64,000 nt of DNA from Daedaleopsis sinensis (taxonomy: Eukaryota > Basidiomycota > Agaricomycetes > Polyporales > Polyporaceae), in assembly GCA_033807695.1 (NCBI GenBank), contig CM066304.1, positions 1,426,001-1,490,000 on the forward strand, read 5' to 3'. The translations under genes were made by a program, and so were the position numbers. This document shows positions 1 to 11,175 of the stretch, one piece after another. A model generated the notes under the pieces. The model did not search any database, was not told the DNA's origin, and saw only the letters and a list, made by a program, of their open reading frames with translations. Position 1 is the stretch's first letter; each line of letters opens with the position of its first letter.

Positions 1-527
1 TCCAGCTGCTACGGACGCTCGCACTTCTAGTCTCGCCCTGCCGCCACGGTGTCGCTCCACAGTTTTCGGATGCCATGACTGACCGCATCCGCAATCGCAC
101 GGGATCTTGACACTGCGCTTCGTCGAGGATCCTCCTGCTTGTCGACCACCACGGCTCACGCCGACACGCCCGCGTACGCTAGCAGATGAAATTGAGGGCC
201 CAGCCATGAAAGACGGTACAGGATAGCGGACTTCGAGGTAGGGCGTCGAAAAGAAGCAGGAGGCGACGATACTGAACGTTGAATCCAATCTACAATCTAA
301 TCAGAGCGGTGTAGTTAGAGTCATGTTGCTCGATCGCATTAAAAAAGGAAATGCTGACCAATCCCCGATATACGCATACGTTGCCCCTTGCAACAAACCG
401 TCTCTCTCTCTCTACCACCACCACTCTCTTTTCTTTCCACCTCAACATCGCGAGTTGACCTCGCCGTTCGTCTTTCAGTAATTGTCGCCTCGCCCCCTCT
501 GGCCTCAGCTCTCGTGTGCGGGCAAGC

Positions 528-1442
528 ATGCCAGTGAGTACTCACAGAGTAGTGTTAGGTCTCTGTGATCTTGACCCCGCATTGTCGTCGCCGTTGTCTC
601 GTCTGCAGCCCAAAATCACTCTGAAATCGTTGCAGACTGAGCTGGCTCAGATCGCTGCCCAGCTCGAAGCGAGTCAGCAAGGCAAGTCATTTCGCAATCT
701 ATCATACTGTCGAAGTGCACTCACCACGTCAACAGCTAAGCAACTCGTTGATGCCCAACTGGCAGAGGCTACTCAGATGATAGTTGACAAGGATGCTGAG
801 CTTGAAGCCGCCCTGGCCGCACAGCCCGCCGCCGCTCAGCCTGCTGCTGAACCCCTGGCCATGCCCAACGGCATCGAGAACGCCGATGAGCCTCTTATCC
901 CCAAGCCACGTGTGCCGCGTGGTCAAAGGATTAAAATCCAGCGCGACATGGGTCTTTTCAACGATAACCGCGCTTACAGACGCATCCAGGTAAGCATCAT
1001 ACTTGTCTGGCCTAAAGCGCTATATGGCACTCACCGGCATCGTTGTCGTCGCTTTAATGGCTTGCGCTACTGCAGCACAGCCTTCGTATTCTTGTGCACC
1101 GCTGCGAGCTCAACTGGGAGAAGGATTTCCGACTCCAGGACCCAGAGAAGATGGCTCTACTGTACCGGAAGGTGAGTTGATGTCGACAACCATCTAACCT
1201 GCCAAACTTGGATTGCACTCACTGCGCATTACTGATGGTGACCGTGATAGGCTCGCAAGGAGCACCCGATCCTGAAGAGGTATCAGAACAACTGGGCTAC
1301 CACCGAGCTCGTCAAGATGTACCTTCAAAATGTGCGTGCCAACGCACGTGAAGAAGGCTATCTTGCTCCGGCCGCACCCCGCAGGAACGGAAGGATCAGG
1401 CAGCCAGGCACACGTCGTGCGCGCCGCGCTGCGAGGGCATGA
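528..1442 (+). CDS. Small five-exon protein of unknown function (206 aa model)
   Basis: Spliced model with exons 528-533, 609-681, 736-989, 1076-1171 and 1251-1442; every junction keeps frame and gives 206 residues. The first exon is only two codons (Met-Pro) before a GTGAGT donor. The second intron (682-735) is of GC-AG type with an otherwise consensus donor (AAG|GCAAGT). Residues 3-57 look like an Ala/Gln/Glu-rich amphipathic helix, probably a coiled coil; then comes a Pro/Ala stretch, a basic segment (PRGQRIKIQRD), a Trp-containing segment (CELNWEKDFRLQDPEK), a second helical piece (KRYQNNWATTELVKMYLQN), and a tail in which about half the residues are Arg. A nucleic-acid-binding role would fit the basic tail but is inference. 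I do not recognise the family. It is the only gene before the methyltransferase and has the same strand. An upstream start cannot be excluded. Confidence 0.68.
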
Positions 1443-2659
1443 ACGTATGTGTTCCCTATCTAACTCCCTAGACGCTGTTCAGAGTTACTCATGCGCGCGC
1501 CGGTGCCACGTACGTACAGTCGTCAAACTTCTCCGGATCGAGCCGCAGATACGGTGCTCCCTCCTACCTTATGTGCTGTTAAGTTGATGCTACTCCGTCA
1601 CCGGTACATGTATCGTCCTGTCACTACTCGCTCCCACGTATCCACCGCATGTGTAGGATCTATCTGTACCGTCTAGCTGGGCTAGTGCGATTAGTAGTAC
1701 TAAGATCCCCGCGAATACAATCTTTTGCAGAGTATTTCATGGTGTGCACGAACATGCCATGATGTAATAAGCTGAGGTCACTATCCGGTATTCACTGTGT
1801 TATTTCATGATGTGCACGACAACAAAGTACATGCTATTCATGACTCTACTATGTGAAGAGCACGAACATATGCTACCTCAATTGTACGAGTACATTGCAT
1901 GATGTTCACGAATCAGGTGCTATCAGATACATCGTGATCGAGGACAAATTCACAATGCACTTCACGAAGTTGTTCACGAAGTTGTTACTGCACGCGCCTA
2001 CTGATATCTTCGTGATGTTCATGCGCATCGCACGTTATGTTCACGAATATTACATACTGACTCTCTACATGCATGTCACGAACTTCTAGGCGCACAGTGA
2101 GCGTGGAATCACATCATTAAGCGTTCCATTCGAACGCGATATCGGACGAGGGTGGACCTGGGTGGACACCGCCTTTCATCTGGACGGTGCCATCTTCGTT
2201 ATGCTACAGGAGAGAACAGGAGATACTCACGAAGAGGAGGACTGAAACCAAACTTGAACAGATGATTTACTGTGCTCCTGCGCGTCTGACTGTGAGGGTA
2301 AGGCCATAACAAATCGCTGTAGTCATCCGTACAGCGGTATACGTGTATTGGCGTCTGCTGAGATCCTTGTATCCCGAGTTGGCGGAATCGCCGGCCAATT
2401 CCAATTAGGAGCGATACCGGGGATCCCGAGTAGCTTAAGTCCGCTGGCGGACTTCGGGTATACACCAGGCACATGTCTGACCAGCGATCTGGATCGTGAT
2501 TAACGGCGAACGCAGCAAGAATATAGTTAAGGAGGGCAAGAGTCGCCATCCCCTCGCCTTAGCAAACCGAAGACGATACTACTCTACCGAGCCAAGCTTC
2601 ACAGCTTCAACCCTCGAAGCTATCCTCGCCAGACCCCGCAATTTCATCGCACACTCGCC
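1443..2659. other. Intergenic, AT-richer, with repeated TTCACGAA motifs
   Basis: No gene seen. Between about 1810 and 2090 the motif TTCACGAA or close variants recurs about six times, including a tandem copy (CACGAAGTTGTTCACGAAGTTG-like, 1963-1985). The stretch from 2500 to 2659 is the probable 5' leader and promoter of the methyltransferase. Confidence 0.5.
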
Positions 2660-3589
2660 ATGGACTGGAAGAGCTCCGACATCGCGCAGAGGTACAAGGC
2701 TGGAGAGGTCATCACGGGCCCCTTCGGCCTGCACCTCGTCAAGCAGTGCGGCTTCGAACGCGCGGACGGGAGCGAGAAGCTCGTCGTGCTCGACAACGCG
2801 TGCGGCACCGGCGTTGTCACCCTTGACCTGTACGGCACCCTCTCCCCCGCCGCAAAGGCGAACATCGAAGTCGTCTGTGGGGACTTCTCCCCCGCGATGG
2901 TGAAGAGCGTGCAGGAGCGCATAAAGGAGAACGGGTGGACGGGAGCGACGGCGAAGGTCGTCGATGCGCAGGTTTGTCGTCTCTTCGAGACTGCTCGAAT
3001 CGGGGCTGGTACTGATACGCTCGAGCAGAACATGGACTTACCATCGAACCATTTCACCCACGTTCTGACCAGCTTCGCCCTCGTCGGCGTCTCCAAGCCC
3101 CGCACATGTCTCGCCGAGACCTTCCGCGTTCTGCGCCCGTGCGGGACTGCTGGGTTGACGATTTGGAAGTCTGTTGGGTGGTATCCTCTCGCCGTCGCCA
3201 CTCTCGCGTCGATCCCCGGCGCGCCTACCATTCCTCCCTTCGATGAATTCGGGAAGGTGCTCCTCGAAAGCCCCACCGACGACGAGCGGTGGACCGAGCC
3301 TGCGTTTTTCGAAGGCGAGATTCGGAAGGCCGGTTTCGAGGAGATTGAGACGGTGTTGCACAAGAACGTGACGCATGTCAAGACCGCGGAGGAGTACGTC
3401 AAGACGTACGCGACGATGACGAGAACTCTCCTAGGCAATCTCTGGAGTAATGAGGAGAACGCTTTGGTCGCGTCGACCTTCGATGACGCGTTGCTGAAGG
3501 AGGTGAAGGCCAAGTTCGGAGATGGGGAGGTGTCGTTGAGCTGGGAGGCGTACTGCGTGACCGCGAGGGCTCCAGAGAGCAAGGTCTGA
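2660..3589 (+). CDS. Class I SAM-dependent methyltransferase (290 aa)
   Basis: Two exons, 2660-2971 and 3029-3589; the intron 2972-3028 (57 bp, GTTTGT...GAGCAG) is in frame, so an unspliced reading is also open, but removing it joins VVDAQ to NMDLPSNHFTHV as in related proteins. Seen motifs: SAM-binding motif I VVLDNACGTGVVTLDL (about residues 41-56), the acidic post-I segment VVCGDFSPAMV, the motif II/III region HFTHVLTSFALVGV, and RVLRPCGTAGLTIWK. Length and order fit the UbiE/COQ5-like and secondary-metabolism methyltransferase group, which move a methyl from S-adenosylmethionine to small acceptors. The acceptor cannot be told. No signal peptide, so probably cytosolic. The ATG at 2660 lies in a good context (CGCCATGG). 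No biosynthetic cluster is visible around it. Confidence 0.88.
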   Translation: MDWKSSDIAQRYKAGEVITGPFGLHLVKQCGFERADGSEKLVVLDNACGTGVVTLDLYGTLSPAAKANIEVVCGDFSPAMVKSVQERIKENGWTGATAKVVDAQVCRLFETARIGAGTDTLEQNMDLPSNHFTHVLTSFALVGVSKPRTCLAETFRVLRPCGTAGLTIWKSVGWYPLAVATLASIPGAPTIPPFDEFGKVLLESPTDDERWTEPAFFEGEIRKAGFEEIETVLHKNVTHVKTAEEYVKTYATMTRTLLGNLWSNEENALVASTFDDALLKEVKAKFGDGEVSLSWEAYCVTARAPESKV

Positions 3590-5133
3590 TTTATTCGAAG
3601 AGATGACTTTGCAGCATGAGAGTATGTAACTTGGTGTTGGTCTGCTTGCACCGGTCGCCGCGGGCCTCGAGCTTCTTGACTGCTGTCTGGCAGTCGATGA
3701 ACCGCGGGCTCCCCCACTTCAAGTTTCGCAGTGCGGCGAAGTGGGGTCCACTTTGGGGCACGTCGCTGCTGGAGAGGAGTGTGAGTGAGGGTCGCTAGAC
3801 GCGGCGGGAAGAAGCAACTCACTAGATCTCTCGACTCGGAGTGTTGCACCCTGGGCAGCGACGGCACAGGCAAATCGACGGCGGAGAACCTGAAGAGCAT
3901 TGTTGGCAGCTGGGCAATATTTGATAGGGATTAGGAAAGGAGTGCTCGATGGATGATAATAGTTGAAGGAATTACGGAATGAACACGGAGGGGCAAATGC
4001 TAGACAATGTCGTGTTCGTGCGGAGTGAAGGGCCTTTGATTTGGGTACTGGGGCATTTATACGTGTGCAGTCTGTCCGGAAAACCTCCTGCTACAAGTTC
4101 GACTTGCCACCTGAGATGTACTACTAGCTGAGGGCTTGGCGAACTTCAAGTCGCGGGATCTGGTAGAAACTGCAACTGCAAGACGAAACACTCACGCGCA
4201 CTACTCACGAGTTACAACGCCGTCCCAATACCTGATATAATGGGCCCGGGAGGTGTACATGATGTACATGTCGCTGTGTTGTATACCATACCAGCCGCCG
4301 GCTACGGTAGTAGACGAGGCACTGGCAGGCTGGCCACTGCACATAACCTCCAAGTGCATACTGTACGTCCCAGACCAAGAGGGGTGCATGAAGTGAAAAT
4401 TGTACCGGGGTAGGCGAAGTGCAATAAGGGGTTTCTGGGGACCCCCCCTCCCCCTCCCCCGTGGGAAACTACTATAAACGGCTGAATTCCTGTCATAACA
4501 TATCCCGAAACGGCAACTGAAGCGCACATGTGCGTCAAAGTCGGTCAGGACCACCGTGACGATTGAAAGGAGAGCTTGAGCAGCAGCAGTGACAATGAGC
4601 GGATAATGCTATTTATACTTCATACTGATGTCTAGTAAGACAGTGCTCCATGGTTAGTGAGTACTTACATGCAGCAAGGCAGTACTAGTCAAGGTCATAA
4701 CCGACTAGTAGTTGATAGGTCATCTGGCCAAGCTAACCATCTGCAACTTCCTATACGTATAGTGCTTCCGAGTTTAATTATTTACAGACTAGCACATTCT
4801 CTCAGAAGGCGTGGCTCACGGGCCCAGTGCGATAGAACAGCACTATATGTGCGAGCGCCTTGATATCCCTATATGGTAGGCTTCAAGGGCCAAGTCCTAT
4901 ATATATATCGAGGTCACCACTTCGAGTAACGACAGCTTCACAAGAGCTGGCCAGTGATGCAAGGGTGTTTGAGTGCTCATACGAGCTCTTTTGCGTGTCG
5001 AAATGTCTGCCGCATGGACTACAGAGGGCCTAGTCGGCGTTTACTAAGGGTATCCCTCAAGTGAAGTAAGGACCCCGGGACCCCCCTCCCCCCTCCTAGC
5101 GCCGGTCTCGGCATCTGCCGGTGCACCCCTCTT
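3590..5133. other. Intergenic, no gene recognised
   Basis: No supported gene. Short C/G homopolymer patches occur at about 4440 and 5070 (CCCCCCTCCCCC-type). A long reading frame opposite the methyltransferase extends into this stretch from the minus strand but has no recognisable content. Confidence 0.5.
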
Positions 5134-5503
5134 GTCCCAGACATTAGGCGAAGTCCCCTGTCCCCGGGGGCGTTTCGCCTCGCCTATATGGGCGCTTGTC
5201 CCCCTGTCCCGGGGTCCTCTTCGCCTAGCCTAAACTTACCATATTTGGTAATTTCCGATGACACTTCGGCCACGACTGTTGAGGGTGATTTCCAAGGCTC
5301 AAACACCATTTAAAAGACATTTTAGCAGCTTCGAGCACTGGAACGTTATCTAGAGGGTCTCAACAAGCTGTATCGTCTAAGTTTCGTCTGCGCGGGAGGA
5401 CGAGCGCTTCGTCTGTGTCCCTTGTCCCCTGGCACTTTTCGCTTGACAGCCCGTTTCCCACGCCTTGGGTTAGGGTCAATTCGCTTCGCCTAATGTCTGG
5501 GAC
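5134..5503. repeat. 370-bp inverted-repeat element (MITE-like)
   Basis: A perfect 20-bp inverted repeat bounds the segment: GTCCCAGACATTAGGCGAAG at 5134-5153 and its reverse complement at 5484-5503. The interior is rich in TTCGCCT and GTCCCC words and has no coding potential. No clear target-site duplication flanks it, so it is either an old miniature transposon or another kind of palindromic repeat. The inverted repeat is seen directly; the transposon reading is inference. Confidence 0.55.
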
Positions 5504-5691
5504 GTACAGTATAAGATGAGCCCCACGGTCGAAACACGTGCCTCGTCCCGCCTCGTCCAAAGATTGAACTGAGACTCCCATGGGTAAGTTCAAGTACAAG
5601 TCTACCAGGTACCACGGCAGTCTACCCAGCTGGGCTTACAACCGTAGTACGATAAAGTACGACTGTGAGCGCGACGCAGTTCTCGACAGCG

Positions 5692-6697
5692 ATGAACGAC
5701 CTCGTCCCCGCCGTCGCCGTCCTCGGTGCTCTCTCTGGTGTCCTCGTCCTTCCTCATCTCTACCATCTCGCATCTTACGTCTGGCTCTACTTCCTCCGTC
5801 CATCCTCTGTCCACAAGTTCCGCCATGGCCCCGCTCCTTACGCGATCGTCACCGGCGCAACAGACGGCATAGGCAAAGCCCTCTCCGCCGAGCTCCTCAG
5901 ACAGGGCTTTAACGTCATCCTCCACGGCCGCAACGAGGTCAAAATGCAAACGGTCGTCGAGCATCTCCGTGCAGTCGTCCCAGAGAAGCCCGACGCCGAC
6001 ATTCGCTATCTCATCGCCGACGCCGAGGAGTCTAGCCACGACTTTGACAAGCTGCTCGAGCCCTACAAGGACCTCCACATCACCCTCGTCTTCCACAACG
6101 TAGGCGGCTCAGAGGTTCTCCCAGAAAGGTCAGTGGTTCCACTCCTTCTGCCTGCTTGCATGTGCCTACGCCGCCATCAGGATCGACGAGCACACCGAAG
6201 ACTGGATCCTCGGCGTGATCAACAAGAACGCGTTCTTCTCCCTCTTCCTCACCCGCGCCCTCCTCCCCCAGCTACGCCGCGTCGCAGCGTCGGGGCCCGT
6301 CCTCGTCTGCTTCACCGGCTCCATCGCTGCGGACGTCTCCCCACCCCGCCTGCCGATCTACGCCGCCTGCAAGGGCTTCCTGCAGGCCCTCGTCCGCGGC
6401 CTCGACAACGACGAACGCTTCCTCGCCAAGCCCAGCGGCGTCCGCTTCTCCTACCTCGCCACGGGCCCCGTCTACTCCCCGAACCACACCATCCCGATGC
6501 CGCCCGGCCTCACGACGCCCACGAGCGACGCCTTTGCCAAATCCGTTATCGCGCGGTTGGGGTGCGGGACTCGCGTTACGCCGTACGCGGTGCATGCGGC
6601 GATGAGCTGGTCGGTCGGGCTGATGCCCCAGAGCACAGTCGACAAGTACAGCGCCGACGAGATGACGTCCCTCCTGAAGCGTGGCGGCCGCATGTAG
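5692..6697 (+). CDS. Membrane-associated short-chain dehydrogenase/reductase (317 aa)
   Basis: Two exons, 5692-6128 and 6181-6697, with a 52-bp intron (AG|GTCAGT...ATCAG|G). The N-terminus has a hydrophobic segment (residues about 5-37) likely to be a membrane anchor, then the Rossmann motif YAIVTGATDGIGKALS (TGxxxGIG), LHGRN for cofactor choice, HNVGG in place of the usual NNAG, Ser in TGSIAAD, and the catalytic YAACK (YxxxK). The layout matches the very-long-chain 3-ketoacyl-CoA reductase / 17-beta-hydroxysteroid dehydrogenase 12-like branch of SDRs, which reduce ketones with NADPH at the ER. The substrate is not determinable here. A GTG 27 bp upstream is in frame, but the ATG at 5692 is the sensible start. 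The HNVGG change keeps the Asn position. Confidence 0.9.
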
Positions 6698-7315
6698 TTG
6701 TTGGTGGAACGTGCGCCATTTTAGGGATTTGGGTCATACATCGAGGTGAGTTGGTTGGCTCTCATACCTCTGTGAAGACTCGGACTCGGCATGTATCTGT
6801 ACGTGCTGATCTGTGCCTGGTAGGGCGCCTGCTAGAGCTCCAGCTTGATCACCCAGTCGTTCGATTCTGACGCGCACACATACACGAACGCTCGTATCTA
6901 ATGATACTTGGGTATAATGAATACTTTGTCAGGCCTCGAGAACGCATCGGCCGACATGGAAGTCATTTGTCAATGGTCACCTGGCATCGGGTTCGGGAAG
7001 GTTCAGGATGAGAGGTAGGCTTGGGCTCCGTTCGAACAGTCCATGTTCTATATAGCAGTTCATCTCGAAGCTGCAGATCTGTCCCTCGACGTCGTAGGTC
7101 GCAGTATTTTTTCACCGACGCAGGACTGGACCGCTTACGACGACATAGGATGGATAGAGAGCATGGTGCAGCTCACTTTCACATACCGTTAGTGAAAACT
7201 CCATGAGAACCAGGAAGTGGTACTACTTACCTCGAGGTCCACATTGATCATAACCTGAGGAAGGGTCCAGATGAGATCCCCGCATTGGTGTTGTCATTTC
7301 TAACTCCCTCTCACC
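6698..7315. other. Intergenic, no gene recognised
   Basis: Nothing supported. It holds the 3' end of the reductase gene and the 5' leader of the decayed hydrolase. Confidence 0.45.
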
Positions 7316-8480
7316 ATGACTCTGGCACTGGACTCTGAACCGCTCGCGATCTACCAGGGAGACCCGGCGTATTCTCAGCCCCCACCACTGTTGCCAGAGG
7401 GAGTCTCGATCGGTGCCCACCTCCGGGACTTCGCAAATCGCCTGGCCCTCACGCCATTCAAAGAGCACTTTGCCAAACACCTCCCTGCAGATACCGATGA
7501 TCTACACGATCCCATTACTTGCCTCGCTGACAGACGATCGATCTCCGTTGCAGACTCCGAATATGCTGTGAGAGACTATCTCGTACCCGTCCGTGAAGGA
7601 TGGAGAGATCATCGTCACTATACCAACGGGCGGCGCGGTCGGCGCTACATATCAAGGATGGGTCGTTGGCGATCTGACCGTGGATGACAACTATATGCGC
7701 GTCCTCAGCGCCGACATGAAGCTGGCTATCGTCAGCGTGGGGTACAGGGGCGGTTTGCTACGTCCTCGTCACCGTGACTGCCTCCTTGCCAAATTTACTT
7801 CTAATCCTGTGGTGCACACACAGACTCGCTCCGGAGTATCCCTTCCCGATAGCGCACGAAGATTGTTACACTGCGCTCAAGTGGGTCAGTCACTTTTTCT
7901 TACACGACTCTTCTCAGTATCGATCGTACACATCTCATTCAACCTTTACCGTTAGTCGTCGACAATGAGCACCCCTAATGCAGCGGCGCTGAAGCTGTCG
8001 CTCGGAAAGAGTTTCCTAACGTAAACTGGCCGCGGTGATGGCCCCCGAAGCACGGGACGACCCTTCTTCCGCGCGCATCTTCTCACCGGCCAGTGCCTCT
8101 GCGAACCCGTTCTGCTCCATCCGGGGGCCGTCGTGCCAGCCCTGTACAATGCCCCGCCCCAGGACGTGCGCGTCTCCCCGGCACTCGCCCCCTCGCACTC
8201 CGGTCTCCCCCCCGGTGTTCATCCAGGTGGAGTGCAACCCGCTGCGGGACGAGGGTGTCCTGTACGAGAGGCTCCTGCGCGAGGGCGGGGCCGCGACGAG
8301 GCTCGGCAGTGGGCGCGATGCTGCTGCTCGGTCGACGCGAGACTGACTCCTGGCTCGCGCTGCAGGCTGATCCACGGCTCGCACGTCTGGTTCCCCGCCC
8401 TCCGCAAAAGCGCCGACATCGATCGCGACAGGCGGGACGGCTTGAGGTGGTTGTTGAGTGTCGGGAAGAAGTTGCGAGGA
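7316..8480 (+). pseudogene. Decayed alpha/beta-hydrolase (HSL/esterase family)
   Basis: Recognisable pieces occur in order but in different frames: the N-terminus from the ATG at 7316 (LPEGVSIGAHLRDFANR), YAVRDYLVPV, then after a 1-base shift near 7590 KDGEIIVTIPTGG...GDLTVDDNYMRVLSADMKLAIVSVGYR, then LAPEYPFPIAHEDCYTALKWV, LAAVMAPEARDDP, RVSPALAPSHSGLPP, QVECNPLRDEGVLYERLLR, and LIHGSHVWFPALRKSADI. These match fungal hormone-sensitive-lipase-like esterases. Lesions: the oxyanion HGGG block has lost residues; the expected nucleophile block (GxSAGG) before LAAVM is absent next to an in-frame TAA; the intron that should split GYR|LAPE has GG instead of a GT donor at about 7748. The catalytic Ser is therefore missing and the locus is almost surely dead. 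The boundaries are approximate. Confidence 0.8.
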
Positions 8481-9234
8481 TCGAGGACAAGTGCGGTTTG
8501 GACGCTGCTGCAGGCTGCGCGAGGTTCGTCGTCGCTCTTGGCAGCGGGGGCAGTGCTGAGCGCTTGAGGCTTCCTACGACGAGTGACGTACGTTCTTAGC
8601 ATACTCGCGGTGACAGCGGCCGCCATGAGCGTACTATGACAGCGTATGTTGCAGATAAGTGCGTAGTAAGTAGTGCGTCAGTGCCCGGAACTGCTTCAGC
8701 TCGAGTTATTAATAAAGGACGCACTCTCTGATTCCCATATGTCGTCACGATGCGTCAGAACTAACCTCAGTCGTCCGGGAAGGTACCAGGTCCGGAACGC
8801 ATCTAGCGACTCTTTCTGACCGTCCCCAGTCTTCTGTCAGTTCGCCGCCCATTGATCCTACCACCTACGTTACACCCGAGGGGCTCCGTGCTCCCGTGAC
8901 AACTGGTGACCCGCGACGTGCGTCATGCGTCCTCCAGCATTCCAACACCCGCCGAGGAGACTTATATGAACTCTCTCTCCGCTCTCCTTGACTTGTATCC
9001 CGCCTCTTCCCTCACATGCATCTGTCAGTCGCGCCTCCATCCCACTCGGAGCAGCCCAAATTCACAGACGGGCACCCAGCGAGCGATCTACAGTCGCCTT
9101 CGAATTCCACCGCGGTGCGCTCTATCCTCCCATTTTAACCACCACCGAGACCCACACAGCCATACTAGGTCTCGTCCGGCGACCAACACTGCCGCACGAC
9201 CTCCCCTGCACCCTTCTCGTCGACCTACTGGCAG
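8481..9234. other. Intergenic / possible 5' part of the first BTB gene
   Basis: No independent gene. The first exon of the downstream BTB gene should lie in here, but I could not fix it. Confidence 0.4.
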
Positions 9235-10182
9235 GCCGCGGACGAGCCGCCTGACGTGGTCCTTGTCGCCCGCGACCAGACCCGACTGTACGCCCACGCG
9301 CGCCGGCTCCGCTGCGTCTCCGCGAACGCCTGGGGCGGCCTCCTGGCCAGCACGCACTCGCCCGTTGCATGCGCCGTCCCGGAGGACGCGCAGACGACGC
9401 AGCTCGTCCTGCACGTCGTCTACGACCTGCCCTGCCTCCACCTCGCCCCGACGCTCGAGGGCACCGAACGCGCCCTCGCCGCGCTCCGCAAGTACGGGGC
9501 CGCCGTCGCGCGCCTCGCCGCCGCGCCGCACGTGCCCCTGCACTCGCTCGTCCTCGCGCACGCGCCCGCACGCCCCGCGGAGACGTACGCGCTCGCGAGC
9601 GAGTACGCGCTCGACGCGGTCGCGGTCGCGGCGTCCGCGCACCTGCTCGCGTTCGACCTGCTCGGGCTCTCGGACGCGCTCGCCGCGCAGATGGGCGCCG
9701 TGTACTTCAAGCGGCTCTTCGACTTCCACGAGCGGCGCCGCGCCGCGCTGCGCGCGATCGTCCTGCGCCCCCCGCGCACGCACCGGCCCACGGAGCGCTG
9801 CGGCGGGCACCAGGACAGGAAGCTGCGGCAACGCTGGGCGTTCGGCGTCGCCTCGCTCGCGTGGGGCTTCGTACCAGGTCAGTCGTCCGTCCGTCCGTCC
9901 GTCCGGGTCTCGTGCGCTTCGAGGTGCGTGTGCGCGCGCTGATGCTGATGCTGACCTGCCCGTGTCGCTGTGTGGCTAGGTCTTTCGACATGTGCGCTGC
10001 AGGCTGTGTTCGAGAACGCTGCGCTGGTCCAACTGACCTGTGCGGAGTGCAGGGGGATGCTGCAGCTGCACATAGAGGAGGTGACGACGGAATGGGCGGC
10101 CGTCCAGGTGAGCAGCGTCTGCAACTGCAAACTGCTGTCCCTCGGGTGCTGATATGCTGAATACGCGCAGACGACGATATGA
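9235..10182 (+). CDS. BTB/POZ-like protein, paralogue 1 (5' end unresolved)
   Basis: Exons 9235-9877, 9980-10107 and 10171-10182 give 260 residues plus an unidentified N-terminus; 9235 is an acceptor (GGCAG|GCC), not a start. The first part (PPDVVLVARDQTRLYAHARRL...) is the fold of a BTB/POZ domain as seen in mushroom BTB families: a strand, a short turn, a strand, then helices LVLHVVYDLPCLHLAP and the long helical half to about residue 200. A phase-1 intron follows FVPG, then a second exon with ALQ...CAECR...EW, and a last exon of three codons (TTI). Introns, the CxxCR motif and the last exon recur in the other three copies here. BTB proteins often bring substrates to CUL3 ubiquitin ligases, but no partner can be seen. 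It converges on paralogue 2. Confidence 0.72.
9878..9979 (+). repeat. CCGT microsatellite inside BTB-1 intron
   Basis: The intron begins GTCAGTCGTCCGTCCGTCC and carries about five CCGT units. The homologous introns of paralogues 2 and 4 also hold short tandem repeats. Confidence 0.7.
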
Positions 10183-11175
10183 TCTCTCCCCCCGCTGTAT
10201 GCCCTGGTTGCCCAGTTCGAGTTGGCCGCGGACCCTCGACGACAGCGACCTACGTGGCAGGTTTCAGTACTCAGTACTCAGTTCTGGCTCATTTCACTCC
10301 CGGGTAGATTCACGGTAGATACCAGGCTTCGCGCGGACACCGACCGCATGACGGATTAAATAAGAGGCCTTTCGCTCAGCTCCCTATGGTTACATTACTT
10401 AGATCTCCTCGAATCCGGTATAGATAATCATCCTCGCTCTGGGACATACGACTCCCCTCGCGAGCAGCACGCCCCAGCTGCTGTCCCCGTGTCTCTCGGT
10501 GCGCGTGCGTCGCCGTGTGGGAGGACGCTGAGCGCTGAGCGCGCGGGCTTCGGGCGTATGCAGGCCCAGTTGCCTCCAGTGGCGGCGTGCGCACCCTGAG
10601 GCCTGAGTACTGCGCGGCGCACGCGTATACTGCAGTAATAGTAATGGCGATCGGGCCGCGGCATCGTCGGAGCCAGCTGCAAGTTCCTTGCAAGTTGCAA
10701 TGGCGCAATGGCATACATCTGTGTCCACAGCATCGGCCACGCTGCATCTCGGCGCACGCGGAGCGACAGGCCTCGGGCGTGTGCGCCGCAGCGCAGCACG
10801 GCGTACATTGTGAGCACTCAGGGTGCGAAGGCGGACGCGGACGCGGACGCACGGCCTGGCCAGTGGGTGGCGGAGACGGGGCGGACTGGCAGGGCGGCAC
10901 GGCATGCCATGCCATCCATGCGTTTGTGCGTGTGCGTGTGCGTGTGTGCGTGTGCGTGTGCGTGTGCGGGTGCGGGTGCGGGTGCGTGTGCGGGTGCGTG
11001 TGCGGGTGTGTCGTTGCCGGACCGCGACGGAGACGGAGGCGGGAACGGGTGTGGATGAGGCCTAATCAGTGCGCGCCGAGTCGGGCTGCCACCGCGAAGC
11101 CCGCGAAGCGAAGGGAGGGAGAGGCGGGGACGGGGACGGGGCGCCGCAGCTGGGGACTGTGCCTGTGCCCGTACC
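10183..11175. other. Convergent spacer between BTB-1 and BTB-2 with GTGCGT/GTGCGG microsatellite
   Basis: This spacer separates the 3' ends of two convergent BTB paralogues. A long GTGCGT/GTGCGG tract fills about 10920-11012. Reading frames crossing the tract are repeat products, not genes. Nothing else is supported. Confidence 0.65.

Noticed and set aside
2644..3900. 418-codon minus-strand frame opposite the methyltransferase
   Set aside because: It is a GC-driven shadow; the plus strand has clear methyltransferase motifs, and the minus translation has none.
10823..11065. Small ORFs through the GTGCGT tract
   Set aside because: Simple Arg/Val or Cys/Val repeat translations of a microsatellite.
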